Part shown: positions 48,172 to 61,400 of the stretch, piece by piece | Layout: every line of letters begins with the position of its first letter | How positions within the stretch are numbered: the stretch's first letter is position 1 | Origin: Dactylonectria macrodidyma | Lineage: Eukaryota; Ascomycota; Sordariomycetes; Hypocreales; Nectriaceae | Assembly: GCA_020744425.1 (NCBI GenBank) | Contig: JAGMUV010000002.1 | Coordinates: 2,338,501 to 2,402,500 of the forward strand | Direction: 5' to 3' | Length of the DNA stretch: 64,000 nt | Notes under the pieces: generated by a model | The model's database searches: none | Told to the model about the DNA's origin: nothing | The model's input: only the letters and a program-made list of their open reading frames with translations | Program-made: the position numbers and the translations under genes

Positions 48172-48206
48172 CAATCGCTAAGACAACTTGTCAAGCTAAG
48201 CGATTG
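48172..48206. repeat. Nested inverted repeat
   Basis: Outer arms CAATCGCT and AGCGATTG enclose inner arms GACAA and TTGTC with a one-base loop. It could fold into a two-stage stem. Function unknown. Confidence 0.7.
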
Positions 48207-50751
48207 CGTCTTATTGACTCCATCAGCCTTACCATCAGCCGAGGCAACACATATCAACCTCCTCAAATGGGGTAAGCCTGATGTCACCAGTTGACTTTTG
48301 GTTCGCCGACAACTTTTGTCCGAATCTCCTCCTTGTTAGTAAGATACACACGACCCGGATTGCGCTTTCCCTGGTTTAGCCCTGACCAATTCGTTCTGTC
48401 TTGTCTGAGCTGCGTTTTCGGCCACCCTTGCTGCGTTGGACCCAATCAACCACGCCTCTTAGGACTCACCAGTCCTACCTCCGATCCTGTGGCGCCTCTC
48501 GACTTCCCCTCCAGGCTGTTCTGCCCGCTGCTAGCTGACGTAGTATAGCAACCGCCCCCGACGGCCTCCACAAGCGCCCCATCGTCGGGTCCGAACCTGA
48601 CAATTCCGCTCATCGTTTGTGGCTGCTCTTGCTCATTCTTAAGAGAGACGAATGAGGCTCTTTTGTATCATCTCCACGGCCATGAAACCCACGTATATTC
48701 ATTACGTGTTGGACCCTTGTCCACTTTCAACGTCGAGGGCTAATCGGGAGTTGATGCGTGGATGTTTATCTGTACAGCATTTACAGTATAACTGCTGTCA
48801 GTATGTTCTGGTATGTCACATCAACGAAGACTTGGATCACAATATCGGTCCTACATGACTTCCGAGCCCCCATCCCCGCTTGTCACCCCAGATAACGACC
48901 AGCCCTAGCTCCCACCTCCCCTCCTAGGCAGGTGGTCAGCAACGGGGCGTGACAAGGGTTACGGAAGCCAGAGTGCCAAGCCTGCGACCCCATCCAAGAA
49001 CGAGTCAAGGCCATTGAAGGCGGCCCTAAGCAGTTCTAGTGCGGTCTCTGTCTAGTCAGTGAGGCTGAGGCTTAAGTCTCGATATCGACATCGATCTCGC
49101 AAGTTCCAACTGGCAGACAAGCCGTACAAGGGTTTAATTGGTCCTAGGCTGTCTTGACCACGCGACTCGTTGAAGACGGAGCCTCGTCTTAGTTAAGCCC
49201 GCGCGTCAGAGCCATGGTCTAACCATCGGACCAAGCACGGAGAGTGCTCTCGCAAGCAAGCTGTCAGCTAAACTTACCCGCTAACCCTCTGGGTAGGCCG
49301 TTCCCCGCATCGTTTCCGAACGCAGCTACGAACGTTTGTCTGCACCTGCCTAGGAAGTACAGCACTGTATACTGTAGCAAGCCGGTCGTGCCTACACGGT
49401 ACTTCGTACGTGCATCGTACCTATGTCGGCCACGCGCGCCCTCAAACGAGCGGCCGTTCCCCGCTCAATTTCAGCCCGTCATAGTGGGGAAAGAGGATCA
49501 AGTCGAAGCTATTGCCCCAGTCCACTAGCTTGCGTACCTACCTGCGAAGTACCTACCTGGCACCTAGCTACCTGTCCATGCCCTGACGCCGGGCCCTGTT
49601 TCCCTGGACTGTGTCGCATCCTGTCCCGGAGCAGGATCCTGTCTGCCAATCTATCTGTGCCTGGCACACGTCTATTCACTAAGCATTAGTGCGTTCCTGA
49701 CTATCTGCAATCACTACATCACGTCCTCCTCTTTTTGGCGCCAAAGAGATGCTTCCTGACGCACGGCCAGCATCTTGTCACAACTCACAAAGCGACCCAG
49801 AGTTGACAACAGCCACTCACGAATGGCTCCCGAAACACCGGGCTGGGTTTTCTGTACAAACCCTGGTCAGGTCTCTTGGGTCTCCAGGGTCAACACCCTT
49901 ATCTTCCCAAATCTCAGGGTGCAGGGCAAAAGAGGGCCGGCGGACAAGGGACAACCATGCTCTTTCTTTCAACCACATCACGTGACTGATGCTTTGTCTG
50001 TGCCGTGCCAGGACCTACCTAGTCATCGCCCGGGTTGAATAGGTGCTGGCTGGTAAGTGGTCACACTCGCCAATGGCACGAAACTCAAAGGCTCAGCGCT
50101 CCGACTGATGTGGTTTCATGACTTCGCCCTATTACCCCATCACATCTACAACCTATAGGTTACCTATACAGTCCTTTCCTCTGCTTCGCACTAACCTGTA
50201 TGTTCTCGTTAGTCATTTTCTAGCACTTTACTTATACGGGTCCGACATGGAGACTCAGTAGTCCCGTAAAGTATCATGGCAAGCTCGGGGCTTGAAGCCT
50301 CAATAGGCGTCACTCATCTTCAAACACCTTTTACCCGCTACGAAGTGTTCACTCACACAATTCATTCACACGAACCATATTCATCCAGCGACGGCCGAGT
50401 CGAGGCCATCGACGGCTTCAGTCTTATCTTCCTGTGACACATATCGGTGGACTTATTCTCCTCTTCTTAACTTATAATCCACATGTCTACTCCGCAGACA
50501 TGATTCATGCAGCCAAACGCCGTTGTTCCTTCGCGCAGATGCGAGGCCCATGTATGAGCGCGCATGCGCTGTGTCTATCTCTCTATCTACAACCTCACCG
50601 ACATGTTGCCCTCCCAGGGGTCCCAAACCATTGCTTCCGTTCCATGTCGTACCTTTCGTCAGTGTTCCACGTTAAAACCGTGCCGCCATTACCGCTCCCG
50701 CTCAAACAAACACGCCAGCAGCATCTTCCCATGACCCTTTAGGCCACCGGC

Positions 50752-53700
50752 CTAGTCGGCGCGGGCACCCTTGCTGCCCTCGAGATGAATCTCAGCGACC
50801 TCATTTGAGTCCTGGTCACTCTGCGTCGCCGCGGGTACTGAGATGACGCCCTTGCGCTCCCAAGTAGCGTTCTGAATGTCCGCGAGGGCCGCCTGTGCGC
50901 CCTCGTTAGGTGCTGGAGGCTCCGTGTGCTCGTCCCCGGCGTCAGGTCCCGTCATTTCAGTATCCGGATCGTAATACTCCGGACTGAGGACCTGTTCGTC
51001 CGCAGACGAGTCCATTTGCACCTCGTCGCTGGCAAAGTCGGCCCCCGTAGAATCGTCAGCGCCGCTGGTGCCGAGGGCCTCGAAGTTCCAGGGCTGTGCT
51101 AGGCTCAGTGACTGAGCATCGACGGGTTTATATGTACTCTTGACATCCACACCTTCGTCCTCGATGCTGTCGCGGAGCGACTCGATGCGGCTGGGACCCT
51201 CATAGGAAGGGAGTTCCTCGTCGTCGTCGGTAGCAGCCAATGAGGGGATGGTGACTCTATCCGAACCACGACCTGCTTGATGGCGAGTTGCTGCGGCTCC
51301 GATCCCAGCGCTCGGCGACCCATTCAGGGAGGAACCCTCGCCGAGGCGTTGACCTTCCCCCGCCTCCGTCTCATCATCGTCATCCTCCTCACCGTCATCA
51401 TACTGCTCAGAGATGACTCCGAACCGCGCCCCGCCTAAAGGGGTAGCGGATCGACGGCGATAGAAGAGCAGATACGCAGCCTCAGTGATGGCAGTTTTAG
51501 GGTCAGATACATGACTGACAGATGAATCTGGATCGTGGTTAGCACACTTGACAAGACTTATCAGGAGAACAGGGCATCTGCCTCTTACCATTGTAATTAT
51601 ACCAATGTCCATCTACAAAGTTCTTGGCATACGCGGTGTAATGGCCGCCGCCAAGACCGCCGTAGTGGTCGTCGACGGCAATCAGATCGTAGATTTCGTC
51701 TTTACCCTCCTCTTTCTGGATGACTCGTGACGTGAGGTCCAACCCTTCGATGGGGAAGTCAACTAGTACGTCCAGCTTGTCTCGTCGCCACCCAGAGCTG
51801 CTGAATCGCTTCAGATGAGCCACAAGGATGTCGGGAGTTTTCCACAGGTCGAACTTCTTGCTCGCTCGTCGGTGCTCCTTGCAGCGTGGGCAGTACCACA
51901 TATCCTGCTCGGAAAGAACCTCGGCTCTCTCAAACTCGTCCAAGCACTCGTCGAGCGTGATACCTCGCGTGCGGCGATGTTGGCGTCTCCTCTGGCTGAT
52001 CTTCAAGGCAGGATCATTGAGGCTCTCGAGCTCGACGAAAGTCCGTGTGCCTTGGTCCTCAGTAGGGTTCTTTGCAGAGGCACCGAAGACTTGCTCCCAA
52101 GCGTCCTCATTCCAGTCAACGACAAGGCCCTCACCAAGTCGAATCAACGGGCCGCCATCCGCAACTGCCGGGGGCGTGGGTTGAGGCTTCACTGTGTTCA
52201 ACTTTTGACCCTTTCCACTTCGCGCTTGCTTCTCGCGACGCTTGTTCGCCTTCTTGCCATATTTCATGTTGCCCTTGAACTTCTTGCGCTGAGAAGGGCT
52301 TATTTTTGAAGGCCGTGGACCAACCTATTCCAAGTTAGCTTAGCGAATGTGGGATGGAGGATGTAGCTGATGTACGTACCCGAGAAGGTTGGAGAAAATC
52401 CTCCTCGCTAGACTCCTCATTCATTCTAGTCCGACCCTCGTCGGCCTTGGAGCTCTCGTCATTGGTGCTATCTTCCTCATTGGTAGACGCCGTGCTGTTG
52501 GAGCTCTCGGGGCTGGGCTCGTCTTCCTCTTCCGTGTCAGGCTCAGGGATGCGATCCGTCACCTTAGGAAGTGTTCGGTTATGGTCAACATTTGACCAAC
52601 CCGTGGGGACCGTCCCGTCCGAGTTGTCCGTGAAGTAGCTGAGCTCGAACAGATTTTGAAGTTCGGGATCGAAGAAGCCATCTGGCTGAATGAACCGAGG
52701 TCGTTTAGTGTTGAACTGCTTCAGGATCTTGGGTTGGTGGACGGGAGCGGTGCTGGCATCCTTCATTGTAACATCGACAAGGTCGTCCTCGCCTTCCACT
52801 GAATGGGCCACCACCTTGCTGTCACCAGAAGAGTCGGCATCCGAGGCAGATGTGACAACAACATCACCGTCGGTGTTATCTGAAGCCTCTGACTCATTTG
52901 AATCCTGCAACTTAGGCCAAGTCGAAAAGGTGGCAACCTTCTCCAACACCTTTCGCCGAATGAGATCGATGTTGGATGCCTCCTCCTTTGTCAGGCAGAT
53001 GAAATGAGGCGGAGAGGCCCCATCTTGCCCACGTCCGTAGCTTTGAGGTCGCCTATGAAACACAGGCACCACCATCTTCTCATAGCGGGGGTCATCCCAC
53101 TTTGTAGCAGTAAGAGGGGTGTCGATATCCAACATGGAGCGGTACTTAGTCGATCGAGCTTTGTGTGGCCAATTGGACGGGACGAGCTCTAGCTCATGAA
53201 AGGTGGGCACATCGGACGACTGGATCTCTTCCGATACGTCCTGGGTATTGTCATATATCTTGAAGAAGCGGTCTTTGAACTCTTCGGCTCCAATCAGACG
53301 GTCCTTGGGAATACCTGTTCGGATGGACAGAAACTGCTTAAGTTGTTCCATGGCGCTGTGTTTGGGTAGTTCAACCTCAATAAACACGGGCACGTCATTC
53401 AACGGCAAAAATTTGACTGATTTCGCCCACATGTCCTCAACAGGGAGCGGCAAGGTCAGGTTGTTGAAGGGATCAAAGGTGATGCTAATCTTGCCGCACT
53501 CGGGGCACTCCAGAGTTGACTTGTACATGCCGGTAAACAGGTCGGCGATGACGGAATCATCCCGTTTACGGGTAATGTCCCACACCTTATCTGCCAATTC
53601 TTTAATGGCCGCAGGATTGTTGATCATATCATCCGTGGAGTCAGGCTTCTCGATGTACGGCTTCTGTTTGATACGGCTAAGGTCCTCTTGGAGACCATCG

Positions 53701-56027
53701 AGGAGGAAACCAAGGAATTCCTGGGTATCCTGTTGGCCCCAGCCAGAGAAGGTGCTCCGGCAGCGGCCAACGGTAGTTTTGAAGTCCCGAGGGCTGACAG
53801 AGCCCTTGCCTTCCAGATATATCTCTTTAAGCAAGTTTCCATATGCCATAGCAACTTTTCCATTGTATCCTAATGGGTTGGCTTTGTTCACTTCCTCAGA
53901 GTAGGTGCCTGTAAGGAAGTACTTGGTCAACTCCTCAACACTGCGAACACACTGCAGGGCCGAGTTCATGTAACAAGTGTTTCCAAGGTTTTGAAGGCCG
54001 ACAGCGCCTATGCTGCGACCAGATTTTTTCTGGGTACGTCCTCGGGTCAAGGGACCGCCAAGACCAGGACTGTTCCGACCACTGACTGGAGCAGAGGCCG
54101 AGGCCAGGGCATTGCCCCGAGTAGGGATGGCCTTGTCGCTGCCGCGTTGCCGACCCGTGTAAGTGCTAACCCAGAACTGGTCGATTGCCTCGTCGACAAC
54201 GATGGTCTGGTCGGTGACGAGCTGATAAAGTTGAAGCGCCGCCTTACCATTATAGTTGGAATTGGCTGTCTGGTCGTCGAGAGGCACCTTGATCTTCTCA
54301 TCGCGAACCTGGGCAAAGGTCGCAACATCGAGGAGAAGCTTTGACCACGAGCTGGCAGGGCCTTGGCCGTCGACACGACCAGGAGAATCCGGGGGAGTGA
54401 GCGCACGGCGGGCTTCAGAGGGGGCAGCCACAGGTATCGTTTCAGGAACCATCCACATGCGGATCTTGCGGTCCAGCGGGACTCCGGTGTAATTCTTGAC
54501 CTCCTTGACAAAGGTCTGGGCGTGGTAGTTGCGGCTTCGGGCGAGGATAAGAGGAGGAGGGTCCTTGGCCTTGAGGGACTGTTCGATGGGCAGCGGGCTG
54601 ACCTCGGACCACAGGCGGTGGATTTGGAAGATTGGCTGGTGGTACTCGTACATGATGTTGGGTTCAGCGCCGGGCTCGGCAGAGTTGATAGCAGTGCGGA
54701 TGATGGCCGGCTGACCGTCCTTGACACCATACCAGTCAACGACCATCTTCCAGGCGTCTTCGGAGAACAATTGGAACGACTCGTCACTAGAACCGGGCTT
54801 GAGGCGCACATAAGTGGCACCGCTAGGTTCCTCCAAGATATCCTCGATGATGTCAGAGTTGTCGACGGGGCCGAGAGGCTCGTTTGACGGCTCCGCCTTG
54901 CTCCCCTTGGCATCGCCTCGAATGGCGAGGGCCTTGTCGACCCAGGAGCGCGAGACGAGATATGCGTTGGTTCCCTCTTTCATTGGCTCCTCTGCAAACG
55001 CCTTGAGGAGAGTCTCGATTATCTTGACCTGTTCCTGGAGAGGGGGTGCTGCTGCGGAGGCGTGTTAGCAATTCCCTTCCCATTCGTACCTACGAACAGA
55101 GATAATGGCAAAAAATAATTGTGAATCCGACTCTGATAGGGCGGCTTACTTTGAGACGTAGATCGGTCTGTCAAGACAGGTGGTTCTGGAGCATCGACAC
55201 TCATGGCTCGGGGTAGGACGCCAGAGGGCTGCTGGGGGGCATCGGCGTCGATGGTCGTCTGAGAGGTGGCCATCTCGACGTCACGGGCCTTGGCCAGGTC
55301 GTTAGCCGTCTCGATTTCGGGGTCCATGCTGGAGGCACGTCGTTTCAAGGGCGATGATGATCGGTGAGGGATGTCTGCATCGCCATTCATAATGGCACGG
55401 CGGGAAACGCGGAAGGGAGACTGGCTTCTGGCCGAGGCGGGGAAAGGGCCAGTCTCGTCTCCGCCACGGTCGCTTTCGATGGAGAGTTCGGCGTAGGCGG
55501 AAGCGCTGGGCGATGAAGCGGCGGAGGTGACCGAATCGGCGGCGGCGAACGAGCTGGGCTGGTGCTGGAGACGAGGAGGCAAGCTGGAGGCGGGTTGCGA
55601 GTCGGCCCGCAGGTACGATGGGGTGTCAGGGCCCGAGGCCACAGAGGCGGCGGAGAAGGACAAGGCCGGATCGTCGTCGATTTCGCACGAGGGCAAGACA
55701 GATTCGGGCGAGGATGAGTCGTCAAGAGGGTCTGTGCCGTGGGGTCGGGAACGGGAAAGCTTTCTCTTCTTTGAGGACGACGTCTTGACAGCGAGCTGCC
55801 CTGGCGGAGGCAGCTCGGAGGAGGCGACGGGGATGGAGGGGTCGGAGATGGCGACGACGACCAGGGCGGCGGGAGGCGAACGCGGAATGCGGTGGAGGAG
55901 GAGGCGGATTGATTGTGAGGGGGAAGAGAGGAGGAGGAGGAGGAGGAGGAGGAGGAGGAGAAGAAGAGACGGCCAGGGAGAGGGCGTGGAGATGGCGATG
56001 GCGATGGCGATGGGAAGCGTCTTGCAT
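50752..56027 (-). CDS. UBP12: Ubiquitin C-terminal hydrolase, UBP12/USP4-15 type
   Basis: A cysteine deubiquitinase of peptidase family C19. Firm exons on the minus strand end at 55150 and then run 55051-52380, 52324-51589 and 51527-50752. From ATG 55390 the product is 1474 residues. A DUSP domain (KAFAEEPMKEGTNAYLVSRS, later VVDWYGVKDGQP) precedes the USP catalytic core. The Cys box is VGLQNLGNTCYMNSALQC, with the Cys codon at 53975-53973 (about residue 440). Also present are WGQQDTQEFLGFLLDGL, zinc-type CPEC and CPRC pairs, and the His box GGLGGGHYTAYAKNF followed by HWYNYND. Acidic inserts split the core, as in Usp4/Ubp12 enzymes, and the tail is acidic. Coding-like sequence (KTSSSKKRKLSRSRP, a likely NLS) continues upstream of 55390 in the same frame to about 55870 without an ATG. 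The end given is the nearest upstream ATG, in another frame, so the 5' limit is provisional. Confidence 0.9.
55929..55961. repeat. (GGA)11 trinucleotide repeat near the 5' end of UBP12
   Basis: An uninterrupted GGA run, next to (GGCGAT)n at 55992-56011. It lies where the reading frame of the ubiquitin protease becomes uncertain, so a repeat-length difference could change the N-terminus. Confidence 0.8.
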
Positions 56028-58492
56028 CAGAATTAGACACCAAGACCAATCGGTGGGGGGAAGATTTTTGAGGGGCGGATAGATCAGCAACTAGAGGTCA
56101 AAAAATGAGTGAGGGCACACCCATAGGCAAGCACACCGTACCGTACCAAAGGTAGGTACCTCACGCACAGGCAGTATCGGCAGTGCCTCCAGGAAGCACA
56201 CTCACTCACACAAACCCACACATAGACACCCAGACAACTACCTGCACGCACAGCGGCTCCCACAGCAGCAGCGACGGCAGCAAAAGCAGCGTATCGGCAC
56301 CTGAGTGGAGGGCTGGCGGTGACGTGGTGGGGCTGAAAACGGACCCGCTGAGGAGAGCACCTACTTTTGGCGGCTAGAGCAGAAAGCACAGCAGAACAAA
56401 CGATGAAGAACGCGAAAGACGAGGTGAGGTGAAGTGAGATGCTGCGTGATAAGCAAGTGGCTGGCAAGCGGCAAGCGGCAAGCGGCAAACGGCAAGACTA
56501 ATGCCAAGCTCAGCTTTCTGTTGTGTCTGACGAAGAAGATCAAGTCCTCGGTGAGCCAGGCTGAGCGAAACGGGTAAGGCGTAGTTGTCTCCCAGTTGGT
56601 TGCTGAATGGTGTGAAGGTAGGTAGGGAGGGACTGGTGAGGAAGCCACTGGCGAGAAGCGATTGGTGATAGGTTTGATGCAAGCAAAACTCACACGAGGC
56701 TGACTTTCCCAGTTTTCCCCTTGCAAGTTTCCACTAAAAACCCATCGCCCGGCACCAAGACGAGCGAATCACCAGCCTCAATGCCAATGTCAATCCTCAT
56801 CGGTTCAGGTTAACTTAGGTGCCTTGCTTGTGTTGCAAGGTTGGTCCCATCCAGTTGTCAAATGCCTGTATGCATTGGTTGTAGGGATATTTCCACACCA
56901 ACGGGGCTAACGCAACTCCCCACAATCACCGACATTCGTGCTCATGCCCGTACTACTTCCGTACCTGATTACCGCTCGTCTTGTACCTGAGAGAAGTACT
57001 AATCGGGAAGTTGGTGGGCTGTATGTATTACACAAGGCAAACTAATTAGGTACCCTACATCCTACTATTCAACTGAGGGAACTGGGAGTGAAAGACAGAA
57101 AGATACGGAAAGAAAATTGGCAGAAAATCATGGAACTAATTAGCGCCTCGATACAGATAACCACGACCAAACCCACAACCGGCCTGGGCTCTGTAATCCC
57201 CTGTATCTGTTCCAGCAATACGCCCTTTAAGCCTTCACCTCCCTGCCAGTTGACTCCTCCCCCACCTCTAGGGAATTGGCCGGACACTAGTAAACACCCG
57301 TGGAGTGTCTGCGGTTGCAATTGTCACTCTCTCAGTGGACGCCGCTCTCATGATGCTCTTTTGTTTTCAACAATCATTTTCTTCTCGGGCGCTTTTAATT
57401 GTACTTCATTCCTATGTTCATGTAAGTTAACATGGAGCATACGAAACCGCGGCATTCTCGTATCTAAACAATGAAGTAGGCTGTGTTTAACACTGCTCGG
57501 CAGGAGAGTACACCTACTCAGCTGCTACGTGAATCAGGATTCAAGTGTATCCATCAGCCTTGGCGTGTGATGAGGATTTTCTCGTCCTCAAGCGAACCTC
57601 ATATTCGCAGGTGCATCTGCCGTTCGCTCTCAAAAAGGCCATGAGTTACGGGAGGCGATTCGCTGTATTGGCTGCAGATCTTACTTACCACTCATCTTAG
57701 CTCGCCGGGCAAAAAGAGAGCCATTCATTTTGGCGTGTCGGGCTGGGAATGCATATCATGTTGTAAGGTGTGTCTCAACCACTTTTGCACACGCGGGCGA
57801 ACAGGTAGCTAGAATATGTACAAACCTGCAACCACGCTTTGGCACCAATCCTCCAGAGCCACCAGAACCGAAATTTATCAAGCGTCGCCCAGGCATTCAT
57901 CATGGGTTATTAGTATGGATTGATGGCAGGATTAAGAGCAAGGTATATCGAGGCAGGTTGCGGAACTACCACTCGCCAATTTCAGGGTAGCTAGTGGAAT
58001 GTTTCAGTATAACAAAGCCGTTCGCCATCTACTATTCCCAAGTGTTGTCTTCCTGAGCCGATTAAACTCGAGGTAATGGCTAGCACTAGACATATAATGC
58101 CCTCATCATTCATCACTCTCCTAGGTAGGCAACCCAAGTTTTATGCAATCTGACGATTGCTCTCCGCTCTTCTATATAGACATTCATCTCCTACCTGAAT
58201 GTCATTCCCTTGCGGTCCACCTAGGCATCCTAGCTGAATGTCTAACTATACATGGCGTCTTATCTACCAACAACCCAATTGCTCCCCCTTCTACCTGGGT
58301 ACCCAACATGCCATTCATCACCAAGGCCGGCCGCCAGCAAACGATCTCCAGCCAGGCAGGTACCTTAGCCAAACCTAGTCCATGCCTTCCTTTATCTACT
58401 CATACCTACCTAGCGCTCTTGCTAATATAGCAACGTTATCGAAAGTGACGCGGACAATCCCATACCGGCACAACTATTAATGACAACACCCT
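56028..58492. other. Intergenic region UBP12 / STE23
   Basis: About 2.5 kb: promoter of the ubiquitin protease on the left, 3' end of the STE23 gene on the right. CT-rich coding-strand sequence is found up to about 56700. Repeated AGCGGCAA words occur at 56466-56494. Many CTAGGTA/TACCTA words lie at 57040-58420. No supportable gene. Confidence 0.5.
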
Positions 58493-61400
58493 TCACAGTT
58501 TTGCGTCCGTATCCTCGTACTCGATCAAGTCCTTGACAGGACGTGCTCCAGAACTCGCTGTCAGATTCGACTTGAAAAGACGTACATCCTTGATTTCAGT
58601 TGCAAAGTCGACAGCCGTGGTGCCGCTTGGAGCTCGCTGCTCGTCCGGCTTCGTCTGTTTGACTCCCAGAATCTTGGCTTGTTCTACCAGCACGGTGGCC
58701 GCCTTCTTCGATACCTTGAGAGTCTCTCGGAGGTGTTCTCCCAGTGACTCCACAGTCTGCCATATGGATGGCGAGGGGTCCCGCGAGCCCAAGCCTTCAA
58801 GGAGGCGTTGGATCTTGGTGTCAACATCCAAGTCCTGATCGATGAAGTACTTGGAATATTCTTGCTTCAGTTTCAGTTTCTCCTCCTCGGCAGTTTCATC
58901 GGCCTTCTTTTGACCCTCCTCTTGTCGCTTCTGGGCCCCCTCAGCCCGTCCTTGGGCATGTAGGTAAATGGAAAGCCGGGCTCGTAGGGCCGATGATGGG
59001 TTGAAATGTTTGTTGAAGAATTCCAAGACATCCGGCTTCGTGAGAGGCTTGACGTGCGCTGCATCGAGCTGGGCTGTTGCCAGTTAGCCTGAACATCCAA
59101 ATGCGAATTGCAAGTCCATTTGACACCTACCGAGTTCAAAGTCGTAGTATTCGCTCGCAATTTGAGCCCAGTGTCGAGAGGACTCTTGGTCAAGGTTCCT
59201 CAATTTCTCAAGGCGTCGAACAACCAAGCTTCGCTTATGACCCTCAAACTCCGAGTCCGTCATTTTCTCCAACGTCTCTTCAAATCTAGCCAAGAATGCT
59301 TCAACACGAGAATCGAGGTATTCCGGGGTCATCTCGCTTTGAATAAGGAACCGGAGTCCATATGTAGTTGAAAAGGCTCTAGCACCACTAAAGACAATGT
59401 AGCCAAGCTGCTCCTTGGTTCTGAGCTGATCGAAAGCAGGTTCGTGGATCATCTGATCGATTAGAAGCGTCTTTGCGCGAACTCCACGATCGCCTCTGTC
59501 TCCAGCGTAAAACCACGTCTCCATACAGTGGTTAACGTTGGCAGGGTCCTTCAGGGTCTTGTGGTAGACGTAGTTGGACCCAGGGGGCAAAATGAGTGAG
59601 CGAAGGATTGGCCACTGAGCCCGAGGCAGAGTGCGAGGCTTTAGGATGGACTCAACCATGTCTGTCACCTTGAGGGCATCTTCCCTATACATGTTGCCAT
59701 GTACGTAGACTTCGATGTGAAGCTGAGCCAACATTTGCTTTTGGAACAGTCGAACCGCTTCGGCATTAATGTTGGGTAGCTCAGCAGCCAGCTCCTCCAC
59801 GATGTAGTCTCTCTCTTCGGCGTTGAGCCAGTTGGTGTAGTCGCCGACCTGGTGATAGGAGGACTGCAACTGCCAGTTGTTGTATCCTCGGGTTAGTCGC
59901 TCCTTGATGATGTCAAAACGCTCGTCCTTGATATTCAGATCGCGCATCGTCGTAGCGACTTGCTCTAGAAGTACTGGGAGCTTGTCATTGTAGCCGCTGA
60001 TGTCCAAAAACAGGCCACGAGAGTCAAGGCTAACATTATACTGTAGACCAGCAAGCTCCGCATCATACGAGTACTCCTCAAGCGCGTCACGAACCAAGTC
60101 CGAAAACAGCCGGGCTTTGACATTGTTCTCAGCTGATGCGTAAATGAGAGGTGATTTTAGGCTCACGATGACGTTGGCGCGGGGAACCCAGAAAGTGTCA
60201 TCCTTCTTCCACCAGGTTCTGGCACCGGTATCGTTGCGAAGAACACGCGGAGCCAGGGCAGGCTCCGCGGCTTCCCTCTTCTCAACCTCAAGTTGGCTGG
60301 GGATGAAGTTGTTCTTGTGCGGTAGGTGAAGGGCGGGAAGGCGCTGGTCAGGGGTAACTGAAGCAGCCTTTTCGAAATCTGCCATCAACTCGCCAGGAAC
60401 CTTCTCATACCGATACTCCGTTCCATACCACTTCTCCTTCTGATCCCAGTCGCCAGGATAAACCCGAGACACGATCGTCATGCGGAAGTTGTCTGGGCGA
60501 ATGGTGGCCAAGGCCTTCTCGATCTCCTGGGGCTCAAAGGTCCGCAGGCGGCTGTGGCCACTGAGCAGCCACTCACGGGGCAGGGGCTTCTGCATGACAG
60601 AACTAATCCTGCTGGTGAAGCGGCTAGCAGGTGTCTTCTGCTTGAACTTGAAGTCGACATCAGCCATTCCCTTTTGCTCTTGGAAGATCCACTCCTGCGG
60701 TGGCGTCTCACGGAGAAGGGAAATGTACTGGAAGAATATCTTGACGATTTCAGGATAGTTCTTTAAGCCCTGCATTGGGGTGTTAGCAATTGAATCGGGC
60801 CGAAGCTTTATGTAATTACGTTACCTCTTCAGTTAGGCGAACCTGTACGTCAAAGATGCCTGGAGTGCCAGGGCACACGGGGTATGCGCCGGCACTTAGA
60901 CCGTTGGCCCATCCCTTGGCCTTGATATAGGACATGACACTTCCAGGACCCTCGTGTCCGATGAGATGGCTAATGTACCTGCTGGGTTGGCTCCCGTACA
61001 TGAGCTCCTCATCAATGTAGGGGAAGTAGAGGTTCAGTTCTCTCGAGTCCATGACAGGCTTGGCAAAACATTGCATGCCGAGGTCGGACTCCCGGAATGG
61101 AAGCTCATCAAGCCATCTGTTAGGAGGGAGCTTCTTGTTGACGACCGGGCTGAACAACTCGACGACCCATTTCTGGAGAACGTCAAGCGACTCCCGGCCG
61201 AGGACTACGAGCTTCATGCGGTTGGCAGAGTAGTGTTTGGCATGGAACTCAATGAACTTGTCTCTCACATTGATGCCGCGAGCTTCGGGCAACGTCTTGA
61301 GGACCTCAAAGTTTCCAGTCGAGAAGTGACAGTAAGGGTGGTTGGGATTTGAGAGGGACTTTTCCAGTTGGTGAAGACGCCAGGTATCATTCTGCAAATT

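Larger units (their letters stand above)
44111..50751. other. 6.6-kb region without a supportable gene
   Basis: Between the CT-rich phosphodiesterase upstream region and the 3' end of the ubiquitin protease. Open frames on both strands are under about 170 codons, overlap one another and contain no known motif. The interval is rich in TACCTAGGTA-type palindromes (44280-44680, 45560-45590, 46388-46412 and 46570-46600), short tandem repeats, a perfect hairpin at 46108-46130 and a nested one at 48172-48206. A non-coding transcript or a small secreted-protein gene with many introns cannot be excluded. Confidence 0.5.

Noticed and set aside
55387..56049. Ser/Pro-rich frame overlapping the 5' end of UBP12 as a separate gene
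   Set aside because: It is an alternative frame of the same repeat-rich sequence without an ATG; the NLS-bearing frame continuous with the protease is better.
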